From assembly GCA_008638375.1 (NCBI GenBank), contig CM018052.1:28977239-29041238 (forward strand): a stretch of DNA of 64,000 nucleotides, written 5' to 3'. Shown in pieces: positions 24,601 to 36,061 of this stretch. The translations under genes and the position numbers were made by a program. Numbering within the stretch: the first letter of the stretch is position 1; each line of letters opens with the position of its first letter. This stretch comes from Nyssa sinensis (lineage: Eukaryota > Streptophyta > Magnoliopsida > Cornales > Nyssaceae). Under the pieces are notes generated by a model. That model did no database searches and was not told the origin of the DNA. It was given only the letters and a program-made list of their open reading frames with translations.

Positions 24601-26820
24601 AAACTGACTCAAGATATCCTTACGATTTATAAAAAAAAATAATAATAATACAAGTGTACACTAGTTAATGATCATTATCATTGATTTAGATGTGTGATGA
24701 CTCATGCGTGAAAGTGAAGAATTGGAAATTTTATCTTATATTTTTTAAAAATCATCTCTCTTAATATTTTATTAAAAACTGAAAAGTATGTGTGACTGCA
24801 TGTATGCTTCCGAAAATTAATTTGAAACTATCTCTATTGTCAGGTTGATGTTTGATTCAATTCTGATAACCATGTCCTTAATTTTGATTCTAAATTACTA
24901 ATAAGAGAAGCCAATTATGAAATGAGTGCCATTTGATACAGTTACTAAAATATCCAAATTAAGGCAAGGTACTAATGGAGGACTGATGCTGGAGACATAT
25001 CACAACTTTTTGACTATGCCAAAAGTCTATTGATGGTGCTCTGTGATTTAATAAAGATATGGTGGTCTATTGGTCAAGAAGGTAGGTCATTGTTAGTTTT
25101 TTTTAAAGCTTGGCAAATTATTAGTGTCTATGATATGTTTGGAATAATTATTTATGAAGATCGTTACATCACGTAATTATGTGATGATCTCTTATAAATA
25201 TATAATTTTAGCACATAAGTTTCTCCCAAATTTTAAGAAAAAAGTTGAATGTTAGTGAAAAATCGTCACATGATGACGTAGTGTGACAGCCTTGTGGGAC
25301 AATTTCTAATATATTTGGATCAAGTTTTTAAATACATTTAATGTGTTTTGAGTCTCTTAACGACAATTAATTGATTTTGAGGCTATTTGTTATGGAATCT
25401 CAAACTATACTTATTGGTTACAACTTTTTCTTTTAAGTATAGTTTGAATAAAGCTAACAAGTCTAATTTTTTTTTTTTCATTAAGTCGATTAAATCGATT
25501 ATGAATACCCTTATTTGATATCTATTAAACATTTTTTAACAATTTACCCAAACATTTAATTACTTAACTCAAATAATATTTTTACATAATTATTTTATTT
25601 AAACAATACTTTTACACTGCTTAACCAAACAAGAACTAAATTCCTACTATCTCTTTTCCTCATTTTGCAGGAACTTGAGCCTTATTTTTCTAATGATTGT
25701 CAGGTCATTATTAGTATAAAACAATCAAAACCTTTAATTAAATCCTCACTGGCAGGGTTTAGTTCCTCCCAGTTTAGTTCTTCTCTTGTTTTTTTAGTTC
25801 AGTTGACGGTAATTTAATGCGTTTTCAGGAGTTTAACCATTGTCTAGTCCAAGTCTCAAGTAACTGATAGAATTCAAATAGAAGTTTTGAGTTTGGGCAC
25901 AAATATGGTTGTGAAGTATGGCTAGAAATGTCAACAGGTTGTCTTTTTTTTCTTGGTTAATAATTTTACAAAATAGCTTGAAAATGCAGTTAGATATCAT
26001 GACAAGATAAAATATATCTCAAAACGAGTTTGATGTGAAATTGATGGTTTGAACAAGATATTGGATTCGCACTAAAAAGAAATGTCATGGCACAGAAGCT
26101 TGAGAGGATAACACAAATGAATTGAGCCGAGTATTAGGTTGCTTAAGCTCGTTGAAAAAACTTAGAATCCCCATATAAATCAAATTTATTCTCAAGTTGA
26201 TGAACTCTCTTTAAATTCAAGACCAACATTCTCAATAAATCAATGAGATTCCAAATATGATAAGTTTGTACGAATTTATCTTAGACGAGTTTACAGCTAT
26301 AGGCGAATATAAGAGAGTTAGGGGATAGCTATGGCCCTTCCAAATTTTAAATAATTGATATTTTATTCTTAATTTTTTTTAAAAAAATAGAAATTATAAG
26401 TTATCTCTCAAAATATTTAAATTTTTTTATAAAAGATCCTTTAGATTTCACTTTTTATTTTTTAGCCTCCTATGTCAATAGTCTAGCCACTGCTTATAGC
26501 AGAGCTAATCACAAGTGAAGTGATCACATGCTATGATTAGGCTGATTACAGAAGGTTGCAGCCATGATTTTATCTGTTTTATCGCTAAATAAGAGCATTT
26601 TTATTTGTTTTATCACTAAACGTGGTTGTCCAGACACAGTTAAGAATACCTCCAAAGTTGGTTTCACTTTGGCATTCCAATTACAGTTATTGACAGCTGA
26701 GAAAGATTTGGCCAACCATTGTTTGCTAATAAAAAAAGCAACAACAACCTCTATTAATCAACAAAATCTACAGAAAAGCAAGGAGAAATAAAAGGGTAAA
26801 CCCCAAAAATAGGTAAAATT
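21631..26820. other. AT-rich spacer, no gene recognised
   Basis: Holds (TA)n at 22111-22127 and a T run of about 19 bases near 22653-22671. Blocks at 22900-23460 repeat aaattaatt-type words, and 23460-23900 has LTR-like unique sequence without a partner. None of the short open frames has plausible composition or family motifs. Around 24470-24620 a box-B-like gagtttgaattt could belong to an old SINE, which I cannot support further. Confidence 0.4.
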
Positions 26821-26880
26821 ACAGAAGACCTAACATTCAGTCCCACCCTCCAGATTGCACTCTCACCCTCCATTTTTATA

Positions 26881-27032
26881 CCAAGAACCTCACCACCACC
26901 CATTTTTTCTTTTTCTATATTCATCTCCTCTTACCCTCCTTTAACAGGAAGGGGCAGAGACCAGGCAAGAGAAAGACCTCTATATCTCTCTCTTCTCCTT
27001 CTCTCTAAGATTTTTAGTTTTCACCCATCGAA
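26881..27032 (+). promoter_or_regulatory. Proximal promoter and leader of the intact RALF gene
   Basis: Shares with 4511-4630 the blocks ccaagaacctcaccacca, tcctttaaca and gggcagagacca and a CT-rich leader. A TATA-like tttttata sits just upstream at 26873-26880. Compared with the other copy it has an extra T/C-rich stretch of about 25 bp between the first two blocks. Confidence 0.55.
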
Positions 27033-27410
27033 ATGGGTTTTCGGGTCGGGCTAGTCCTCCTGCTCTTGGCCTTGGCCATGGTGGCTGAGTCACTATCATT
27101 TGATGATGCCAAGTGGGATACTGCTGCCCATTTCGACCTTGACTCACTCCGTTCTCGCGGCAGAGCCGCCGCCTGCAATGGTCGGGTTGGTGACTGCATC
27201 AACGAGGCTGAAGAGATGATGATGGATTCAGAGGTTAGCCGGCGAGTTCTTGCCGGCCAAAGGTTCGTTAGCTATGGTGCCCTTAAGGCGAATAATGTGC
27301 CGTGCAACCGCCGCGGGCAGTCCTACTATAACTGCAACCAGAGGGGACGTGCAAATCCTTACAAGCGCGGTTGCAGTTACATTACAAAGTGTGCTAGGTA
27401 CACCAGTTGA
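27033..27410 (+). CDS. RALF peptide hormone precursor, intact
   Basis: An intronless 125-residue RALF preproprotein. Features in order: signal peptide (about 1-22), AKWD at 26-29, a propeptide with Cys48 and Cys55 and an acidic EAEEMMMD segment (58-65), the S1P cleavage site RRVL at 70-73, and the mature peptide from about residue 74. The mature part has FVSYGAL (78-84; the YISY-type motif needed for receptor activation), Cys91, Cys101, Cys114 and Cys120 forming the family's two disulfides, and NPYKRGCSYIT (108-118). Secreted RALFs bind FERONIA-type CrRLK1L kinases with LLG co-receptors and raise apoplastic pH and cytosolic calcium, controlling cell expansion, pollen tube integrity or immunity. 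The start follows a CT-rich leader and fits the signal peptide. Which family member it is cannot be settled by eye. Its truncated paralogue lies 22 kb upstream. Confidence 0.93.
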   Translation: MGFRVGLVLLLLALAMVAESLSFDDAKWDTAAHFDLDSLRSRGRAAACNGRVGDCINEAEEMMMDSEVSRRVLAGQRFVSYGALKANNVPCNRRGQSYYNCNQRGRANPYKRGCSYITKCARYTS

Positions 27411-28020
27411 AGACAAAGTACTACAATGATCAAGAAAGATATAAAAAAAGATAACACTGCAGTTTGCTTATTGATGATGAATGAAAATCTTTGGGTGATG
27501 ATCATCATCATGATTCTCACTGTTTCATCCTTTAATCCTCATTTTATTATGGAACTCTCTTTCACATTGATTTGGTTATAATATGTGATATTTATTATAA
27601 GGTGGGTGCAATAAGGTATTTTACTAAAAAAAAAAAATTTATACATCAGCTATATATATATATATAAATATATATAGATAGGCATATGGGGTGTCTCTCC
27701 TTGTGTCTATAATAGTTGCACTGCTTTTTCTCTTCCTATTCCTCCTCCTCCTTCCTTTTGTTTGTCTACTGTGGAGGTAATAAAATGCTAGATATTTTGT
27801 GTAATTTGAATATAATTAGGATTGTTCTGGTCTTTTTTCTTTTTTTTTTTCTTTTGCGGTTTTGTTTTTGTTATTGGCCTACTTGCAATATTTCAGATAA
27901 GATTAGTATATCATATTTTCCTTTTCTTGTTGAGGTTTTGAATCCATCTCACTTGTTTTCAGTCATAAAAATTCCAATTTTGGGGAGATAACCAACATAC
28001 CTTTTGGACTTGGTATTTAC
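27411..28020. other. RALF 3' flank, no further gene
   Basis: After the stop comes AT-rich sequence with possible poly(A) signals, a (TA)n run at about 27651-27680 and T-rich stretches. The open frame in this interval is T-rich low-complexity sequence. Confidence 0.45.
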
Positions 28021-28021
28021 T

Positions 28022-28545
28022 GATTTATGTTTCCATCAAAACCTAAGTAGGAGGGAAAGGAAAGGAGATGGGAGTATTAATTATGAGAGAAAGGAGAGGA
28101 GAGGAGAGGGTAATCCCTGTTTTATGCTTGGATAACTAATGAAAGGAAAGGAAAAGAATGACTAATATAATCATTTCATCTTGTTTGGGAATGATAAATG
28201 AGAGAAAGGAAAGGAAATGATTTTATATTATTTTACTATTATACCCTTTTGGATGCCCTATGATAAAGGTGTCATTTTTATTTTGACTTTTACAATTTTA
28301 AAGATAATATTGGTATTATTAAAAATTCATTAAATGCTTGTTTCCTTTTCCTCCATTTCCTTCCACTTTTGGAGAGATAACAAAATTGCTGGAATGAGGG
28401 TTAAGCTCTCCTTCCCTCTCCCTCCCTTTCCCTCTCTTTCCTTCCTAATTTTTAAAACAAACATAATATAAGCTCCACTTCTTTCTCCTCCTCTTCCCTT
28501 TCTTTCCAATTCCTTCTATCCAAACATAGTGTAAGTGAAAACAAT
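28022..28545. mobile_element. MITE-like inverted-repeat element, purine/pyrimidine-rich ends
   Basis: The left end is purine-rich (gggaaaggaaagg), and the right end is its pyrimidine-rich counterpart (ccctttctttcc, then ccaaacatagtg). The arms pair imperfectly over roughly 100 bp. Exact ends and the target duplication are not clear. It has no coding capacity. A similar purine/pyrimidine layout recurs at 34250-34665. Confidence 0.4.
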
Positions 28546-30071
28546 CATATTCTTAAAAAGTGATTTTTCTTTTTCACTCTATTTTCTTACCCTGTGGTGG
28601 AACCAATTAATGTAGGTGGATTCTACCTTACATTTAATAGTGAAACAAATTCATTATGTTCTTTGTTCTTCTAATTCTAAATGCCATGTTTGTTTGCTCA
28701 ATAGGTAAGTGGGGATTAAATAATGCATGGGTTATTTTTGTAAGAATAAGGATGGAATTGACTTGTTAATCCGTTAATGAAATCTCATATCTTGTTTGGG
28801 AAGAATCCCAAAACTATATTTGAAATGGCCATAATAAAGATAAAAATCAGGGAATAAATGTCAAAGAAAAATTGTTGGTTTTTCTTTTTAAGAATGGTTA
28901 GTAAGGAGAATCAAACTCCTAATTCTAATACCATTAAGATGCTTATTTTAGCTATTGTGTTGCAATAACTTTGAAAAAAAAGAAGAAGCACAAACACCTA
29001 AATACCCTTTAATTTTTTCGGAAAGATATTTTTCATTTCAATTTAATTTTAAGCCCTTAGTGTTAAGTAGCCTGCCTATTCGATATGGTTACAAGTTGTG
29101 TGTGTGTGTGTGTGTGTAGATAGATACCTGAATTGTTCAGTGTGTAGAATGCCAAAGTTATTGCTTATGCTCTTCTAAAATGCTAATTATTGTGTACATG
29201 TATATAAAGATAGTTTCTACATTTGGTAAACACAATGAATCTCAAATCTACAATCATAATGTATGAAACAGCAAGCTCTGTAATCAACTTCAATTAATTG
29301 ATAAGTATTTAGTCTGAAAGCTGCAAATTATGACATACAACCAACCATATCTTTGAGGTTTTTCTTTTCACATCCAACGATGAAAATGCTTGGTTAAACA
29401 AAATGTAACATCATCATTTCCCTAGAATTTTCTAAGAGTACGAGTTACATATTATTAGCATTCTTCTTGGTAGCTTGAGCGTAGTTTTCGGGCATCAAGA
29501 AACTGAATGAATCATATTCAAAACTTGATATATGTTCAAATTTTTGTCGGTACATGATTCTGCAATTTAATTTTGTATGTATTGAGAGATCGGTTTGTGC
29601 AGGATTCATAAAAAAATTCTCCCTTAGGGTCAAGTTTTAAAGGGATTTCTTTGAAATTTGGCCTTTTTAACATTATTCTTGATAATTATGAGTACTCTTA
29701 TAGTTGTTCTAGCAATAATGAAATTCCGCAGAATTTATTAAATTATAAGCTACAGTTAGACTTATTGATTTATAATTAACTTAATTTTGTAAATAAGACC
29801 TTTCAAACAACATTTTTCAAGTTGAAGTGAAATAAATTTAACATAAATTCGCACCGAACAGCATAATTTTAAGTCATTACCATATTTCAATCACCTCCAT
29901 GGACATTTTTCATTGACAAGTTTGGTTCGAGAAAATAAGGGAAGGCATTTTATAAAAAAATGAGCAGTATTTATTGTCCAAATAGAATTTGCATAAAGAA
30001 AAGTTCAAATGATGCGTCTTATATAATTCTAAACACTTAAAAACAAATAACCATCATAGTATTATTAATTT

Positions 30072-30112
<41 letters not shown>

Positions 30113-30406
30113 CTACCACATCATTTTCATAGTAATTCTGCACAAAAATTCTGTTAGCAAATTATTTTTAAAAATGAAGGAAAAAATTACTTTAGCTTGA
30201 AAAAAATAAAAGGATTATATCGGTGCACGAAATTTCACCATTACTGAGTTCAGGGAGAGTTTTGTTTTTATCCTTAATTAAATAAATATAATATTTATCT
30301 TCAATTAAAATTGTCCCAGTCAAAAGTAACCTTGATAGTGGGTAAAAAAATAAAAAATAAAGCAAATTTACTTTAGAATTAATGAATGTCTTCAATTGCC
30401 TTGTTA
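28546..30406. other. AT-rich spacer with microsatellites
   Basis: Contains (TG)n at about 29096-29117 and (CA)n(TA)n at about 30074-30111. No coding sequence is recognised. Confidence 0.45.
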
Positions 30407-31328
30407 GAACATCTCTAATAGTATAATACCACTAGTTATCCCTCCTTGTTAGCCAAAATGGATAATAATATGATTCAAGAAAGACATCTTCCACCAAAAT
30501 TAACTTCAGCCCCACTAATAAATGCTTTAGTCAAATAAATTAGCCATAAGTTGATATATAAAGTACTCATTGGACTGGGTTGCATCTTGGATCAATGAAT
30601 ATCGACTTCATCTCCAACAGACATGCTTGACACATCAGTCAAATATTTGTTCTCTCCAAATCTTTTCTGTTTTTTTCTTACTTAAACATTCAAACAAGAT
30701 ATGTGTTTATCTCTCCTTCCCGATCTTTTCTTTTTTCTCCAAATCTCTCCATTCAAACCAAGCACAAAAGTGGAGAAACTTGAAGATAAAAGAAAACTTT
30801 TTAATAATTTTTTTAAAATATCAAATATATCATTAAATGTCTGCGTTAAAAATTAAGATTTTTGTAACAAACTGGATTTAATTGTCAAATAATTTATACA
30901 CTTTATTTTCTTTTCTCTCCCACTAACTATTCAAACAAGAAATAATTATTTTCTTCTTATTTCTCGTCTAAATATTCAAACGAAAACTAACACTTCTTTT
31001 CTTTTCTTCTCTCTTCTCTTCCATTTTAGGTTAAAATTTGTTTTCTTTTTTCTCCAAAACCTCCAAACAAAGACTTAAGAGTGAGAGAGATTTAAAGTGT
31101 AAGAATTCGGGTGTTTGGTTGAAAAGAAAGTAGTGAGAGGAAATGCAAGGCCTTGATTGCCTATGGGAATAAAACGTAAAAGGAAAAAGGGAACAAATTT
31201 AATTCATTGCAATCTGGTGCACCATAAGACTTAGCTAAAATGGAGAGTAGTATTGGTGTTAAGTTTTGAAAAATGACCAGCTAAAACTGATAAAAGACGG
31301 TTTTTAGCTAGTAGTTATAGAGATGTTC
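30407..31328. mobile_element. MITE-like element with GAACATCTCTA ends
   Basis: The left end gaacatctctaatagtat and the right end (reverse complement gaacatctctataactac) are inverted repeats that continue imperfectly for about 30 bp. Flanking triplets are TTA on the left and TCA on the right, consistent with a mutated TWA duplication of the PIF/Harbinger type. No transposase lies inside. The interior is strongly pyrimidine-rich and may include a further insertion. Confidence 0.5.
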
Positions 31329-34245
31329 TCATATTTTGATTTCAAAACCCATGATGATGTTAATTTAGCTTGACCATATGTGTTCTTCCAACAATACTAT
31401 CTGTAGCTGTAAATCCATCATCTCTGTTTCATATATATTAGTTCATAGATTCGGGTACACGCCATTATTATACACCCTTATATAATTCTACATTCGTGTT
31501 ATTTGAATTAAAATCTTACAATAGCAGCAATTGCAGTAACCATAATCAATATATGATTATGTACAGTGTCTGTAATTTTGTTACAAAGTATTGTTGTTAA
31601 TTGTTACCATTATACAATCCTTATTCTAAATATATGATCATGTACAGAAATGAAATGGGCTGAGTTTTATAGTTTTGAGTGCTTTAGCAGATGTGAAGAT
31701 GTGCATATATGATTAGGTTCTCTTCTGCACAGAGAATGCTTTATTTCATGAAATACATAGATGGTGTTTACTGATTTTTCATGGAGTCCCTTTGTTAATA
31801 AAATGAATAATTCTAGCATCAGCCACAAATTTCTAAACTTCGCGCTCTGATTAGACAGTGTAATACACACATCAATACGTGTATTACACAGTCTAATCAT
31901 AGCGTAAAATTTGAAACTCCACGACTGAGCAAAGCGGGCTATTATAGATGTCGTTGAGTGTCAAATATGATTTACAAGAAAGCATGATCAAACAAATAAG
32001 TCAAGATCATCTCCACTAATTAATTATCCATTTACTTTTTACTCTTTCACAAAGTTCATACCTTACTAAATTAATTAGGCTTCACCATGAAGTAACTTGA
32101 GGTTAATACGGGGAGATCCAAAGAATAAGATGAGATCCTTTTCTACCTACCAATATTACTAAAATTGTCTAAGAAAGAAATCAGACAGTAACTTCATGCT
32201 TGTTTTTGTAGAATGGGTATTTCAAAAATGTTCATTTTAATTTTTTTTTTATTTTTTATTCTTGTTTAGTATACTTAAAAATGCCTATTCCATAAAATGA
32301 GTATTTTAATAAAAATTATTTTAAACATTTCTTTAACTTAAATAAATAATCCTTATTTCATTTAATATCATTTTAATTATATTTCTTATTTCATTTATGA
32401 ATGACTAATTTCTGCACTCCAAACCTGATCTAAATCCTCTCCCATACCTTTGCCATATTAGATTGCTTCACCATTGAGTAGATTCACATCTGCAATGGCA
32501 GAATCTAATGAAACAAATGGACGTACAATTATTAAAGAATATCCTTTCCCATCTACCAATAGCACTTCTTTTCATAACTTCCTTTATAAAATCTGTATTG
32601 TTAATGTTTGATATATCTTCAAAGGATTTGATGAAGTCAGATGACCCCTTTTGCTTCATTGGATTTTTTGAAAAGAAGAGAGTGGGAAAGAAAGTGCCTC
32701 AAATGGTCAGAAATAGCTTTCTTTCTAAAGCATCTTTGTGCATTTTCTCTTTTCTCATTCTTTTGAAGAAGCAAATAGTGAATCATTACAATTATAACTA
32801 ATATCTACAAAGATTTTCATAAACATATTTATTTCATTTCATGTTGATTTGTGTATTAATTTGTCGAGTGGTTTTTTCAGATTGAGATCCTCTCCACTAC
32901 TTAATTCTCTCAATACATTCACAATGTGCAACACATAAAATGAAGTATTACAATACACATCTAATAATATATATTGAAAGAATTGAAAGAATCTAATACC
33001 CGAGAGGACCCAAATCCAGTACCCCTCAACCAAAACCATTGGATTTTATGTAAAGCTTCTACAATACCAATTATAGCAACAGAATATGGAATTCCAAAAC
33101 ATTTATCTTACTGCAATTTCTTAATCTTAAGAATCTGATAAACCAGTCAAGAATGATATATTTCAGACTCTCCAATCCATGTACTTGTGAACATTACAAA
33201 AACAAAAAAGGAATAGAAAAGGTAGAAAACACAATAGTTGAAGAAGCTTCAAGTGAAGAGTCATGTGTAAACAAGTACATGGAAGTCCCATCTTTGGTCA
33301 AAGTTGTCAAGCTGTAATGGTTTTACTATATTCATTGATGAACAGTTGAGAGAAATAGTTAAATACTTGATGGGTCAATCTATGGTTGCAAGTAAATGAA
33401 GAAAATGAACAGATGATTGGCAAGTGAAGGATGACGAAACAGGGCACATGAAAGTTTCAAACTCGTAATAAATGATCCACCAACCATTGCTTCCAAAGTC
33501 TACAAACCACATCCACACAAACCAACAAAGAAGTAAACAAACAAAAAGACAAACCAACAAAACACAAGAGGCCATCACCACCACCATGTTTTCTGGCTTT
33601 CCCCATTTTCATCACTCAAATCTTTTTCCTTTTTCTTCCCTTTCATCATCACAAGTCCCACTTCCCTTCCACCTTCAATTTCTCATGTCCCTACTCAATA
33701 GGGTTTGGTCTCTTTCGAGTCAAAAAAGAGACTCAAGTGTGTTAGATTCATAAAAAGAAGAACTACTTTTGCATCATTTCTTTACACCAATTCAAAGTAG
33801 CAATAAAGAACCCCCTGACTCAGGAAACTGAATTGGGTAATTGCTTTCCCCTCATCTCATAATTCCTTTTCAGTGGGACCCTGGATTTTATAGGTCCAAA
33901 TTTAAAGATTTCCAGTGGCTGAAACTGCTCCAAACTTCCAATTTGGTCATTAGACCACTAAAGTCATAAATTCATTGCAAGGGATTCAACTTACATGCAG
34001 TTTCGTATATGCCCCTGGTCAGACTCAGCAATGTCATTTAATGCTCCATTTCTAAATCCTGTCAAGGAATCCTATATTACTGCACTTCCTAACTGCAATT
34101 TTCCACACAAATGTCACCTTATGAAATCATGTATCATATATCCTATTAGTACAGAAAAAAAATTGTAACCCATCAATCATGTGGCTATAACCGAGTACCA
34201 CAATCACTAAGCTACATCATATTAAATCAAGATGTTGGAACCTAA
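31329..34245. other. Spacer with one strong hairpin, no gene supported
   Basis: Apart from the hairpin at 31848-31899 I see no structured feature. A short frame starting at 33586 after accaccATG (MFSGFPHFHHSN, 55 codons) has a good start context but serine- and phenylalanine-rich composition and no known motif. Confidence 0.4.
31848..31899. repeat. Near-perfect hairpin
   Basis: Arms 31848-31868 and 31879-31899 are reverse complements at 20 of 21 positions around a 10-base loop. Weaker pairing extends outward for about 20 bases (cgcgct opposite agcgta). It could be the core of a small MITE or a small-RNA foldback. Confidence 0.65.
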
Positions 34246-34249
34246 AGCT

Positions 34250-34665
34250 GTACTTGAATTGTAGAAGGGAAGAGGGAGGACAGGATAATACTATTAATTA
34301 TAAAAGAAAAAAAAAAAGGAAAGTGTAATCCTTTCTTTTACTCGCAAAACTAAAGAGGAAAAAGAAAAAAATTAATAGTGTAATCCTAAAAGATAGAAGA
34401 GAGAAAGAAAATGATAAAGAGATATTTTAGTATTTTAAAAATACGGATAAAATAAATAATCATTAATTTTTTAATTACTTTTAGGAGAGAAAACTGAATC
34501 AAATAAGGATTAAAGACACCCCCCCTTTCTTTCTCTTTCCTTTCCTTCCATATTTTTAAATCCATTAAGAAATAAAGTCTCGGGTTAGGTTAGGTTATGA
34601 TAACTATGGTTTCTTCCCTTCTCCTTTTCTTGCATTTTCTTTCAACTCAATCCAAGTGGGATGTA
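34250..34665. mobile_element. MITE-like inverted-repeat element, second purine/pyrimidine copy
   Basis: The purine-rich left arm (cttgaattgtagaagggaag) faces the pyrimidine-rich right arm (cttctccttttcttgc, then caatccaag). The layout is like 28022-28545, and the sequence is diverged. Boundaries are uncertain. Confidence 0.35.
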
Positions 34666-35248
34666 AAAATTATGATTACCTTGCATACACAATAGTGGTA
34701 CCAAGCAATGATTAAAAAAAACATGAGTGCTTACCACACAAGCCCATAGTATGACTCTCTCCCTCGGCATCTTTTTCTCCATCAGAAAGACAACAAAATG
34801 GTCAAGATTCTTGCCCATTCCTCTACTCTTTCATTGACAGCTAAGCCCATTTGCTTCACCACTGATGCCCCTTTCCATCTCCACTTTTCTTAACAAAATT
34901 TTGTTAATGTCTAGAAATACTAAAAATTGAACTGAATCCCATTCATTCACCAATACATCTAGAGAGAGAAGGTGATTTGTAGAGAGAGAAGGTATGTATT
35001 CTCTCACAAAAAGTCATAACAATTTTACCAAAAAAAAAATTAAATTCATGGAATTAAGTAAAAGCAAAAGGAGGCAATAGAGGGGGAAAACAAAGACAAG
35101 GAAAAGAAACAGAGATGTACAATTGAAGCAAAGACTGTCTCTCTCTCTATATCTCAAAAATTAGCCCATTACAAATTTATAAAACCATTTGCTTCATTAT
35201 ACCCCAATTATATATAGAGATATATAATCATACATTAATCAAACTCAT

Positions 35249-35962
35249 TCAAGATGAAGAAGAAGAACCTGAGACTCGGGGCGATGTGACCGGAAACAAA
35301 GGCAAGAGCCGGGGCTCCGAATCTTTGGGCGTATTCGCCGGTGATGGATGGAAATAAAAGCCTTTCTTTGCAATCGCTTTGTCTTCAGCTTCCATATTCA
35401 AGTTTGTACTGGCAGAGATGGGCGGAGATCTGTTAAAAGGGTCGGGTATTAGAGGAGTGACCGGGCTGAGGACAAGCGACGGAAAGTCAAGAATGCTCGG
35501 CGACAAGATCTCCGGTGTGGCCGGTTTTCGGGGCGAAAACCCGGAACTGTGAACGAAACCGGGGAGTAATGGACTGATCTTGAAGTTTTTTAGGCTGTTT
35601 CTTCGCTCGTATAGCTTGGAAGCTTTCTCTTTCTTGGGTCCGGTTTTAATGGGTGGGATTGGATTCTTTGGTGTGTCAGTCTTGGCGGCGGCGTGCTTGG
35701 CGGTTTCGGAGGATCCTGTGAGCATTTGGACTACTTGTTTGAAGGAGGCAGTGTCCGCTTGGACGAAGGTTGTTGGGTATGGGTTGTTTGGTTCGGATCT
35801 GGTGATGGTTTTGGGTGTTGTTGCTGCTGCTGGTGTTGGTGGCGCTGAGTGGTGGAGTCCATTGCTATTGCGGTTGCTACTGCTGCTACTGGTTGTACTG
35901 TTGGTGCTATGGCTGTTTGGAGATGGGTTTTGATTTTCTTGGAGTTTTGGTGAGTTTTCCAT
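35249..35962 (-). CDS. VQ-motif protein (MAPK-substrate type, VQ4/VQ31-like)
   Basis: An intronless 237-residue protein. The VQ signature FKQVVQMLTG lies at 74-83 within FVQADTASFKQ; this motif contacts the DNA-binding domain of group I and IIc WRKY factors. A basic segment (KKEKASKLYERR, 110-121) may be a nuclear signal. At least eight SP or TP sites (for example S130-P, S143-P, T149-P, S154-P, S166-P, T169-P, S179-P) fit the MPK3/MPK6-target VQ subgroup, as do the SPSILDFPSLVLSPVTPL (154-171) and GFYFHPSP blocks and the PRLLPLFPVTSPRV end. Serine- and asparagine-rich runs sit at the N-terminus, with a serine tail at the C-terminus. The start is the first ATG after a long CT-rich leader. It is probably a nuclear regulator of immune or stress transcription; the exact orthologue is uncertain. 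Confidence 0.93.
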   Translation of the reverse strand: MENSPKLQENQNPSPNSHSTNSTTSSSSSNRNSNGLHHSAPPTPAAATTPKTITRSEPNNPYPTTFVQADTASFKQVVQMLTGSSETAKHAAAKTDTPKNPIPPIKTGPKKEKASKLYERRNSLKNFKISPLLPGFVHSSGFSPRKPATPEILSPSILDFPSLVLSPVTPLIPDPFNRSPPISASTNLNMEAEDKAIAKKGFYFHPSPANTPKDSEPRLLPLFPVTSPRVSGSSSSS

Positions 35963-36025
35963 TGATGGGTAGGTTTACGGGGGAAGACTGAAGAGTAGGG
36001 ACAGAGAAGAAGAAGAGGAAGAGGA

Positions 36026-36060
<35 letters not shown>
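35963..36060 (-). promoter_or_regulatory. 5' leader of the VQ gene with a (CT)n microsatellite
   Basis: Read on the minus strand, a (CT)n run of about 28 bases (plus strand 36029-36057) and CT-rich sequence precede the ATG, as is common in plant 5' leaders. I cannot place the TATA box or transcription start. Confidence 0.5.

Positions 36061-36061
<1 letters not shown>

Noticed and set aside
33472..33753. Possible small gene with accaccATG context at 33586
   Set aside because: Serine/phenylalanine-rich, no motif, no clear gene structure. Noted only in the spacer entry.
35580..35933. 117-codon plus-strand frame opposite the VQ gene
   Set aside because: It is the complement of VQ coding sequence. 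Its leucine/valine-rich runs come from reverse-reading serine, asparagine and threonine repeats.
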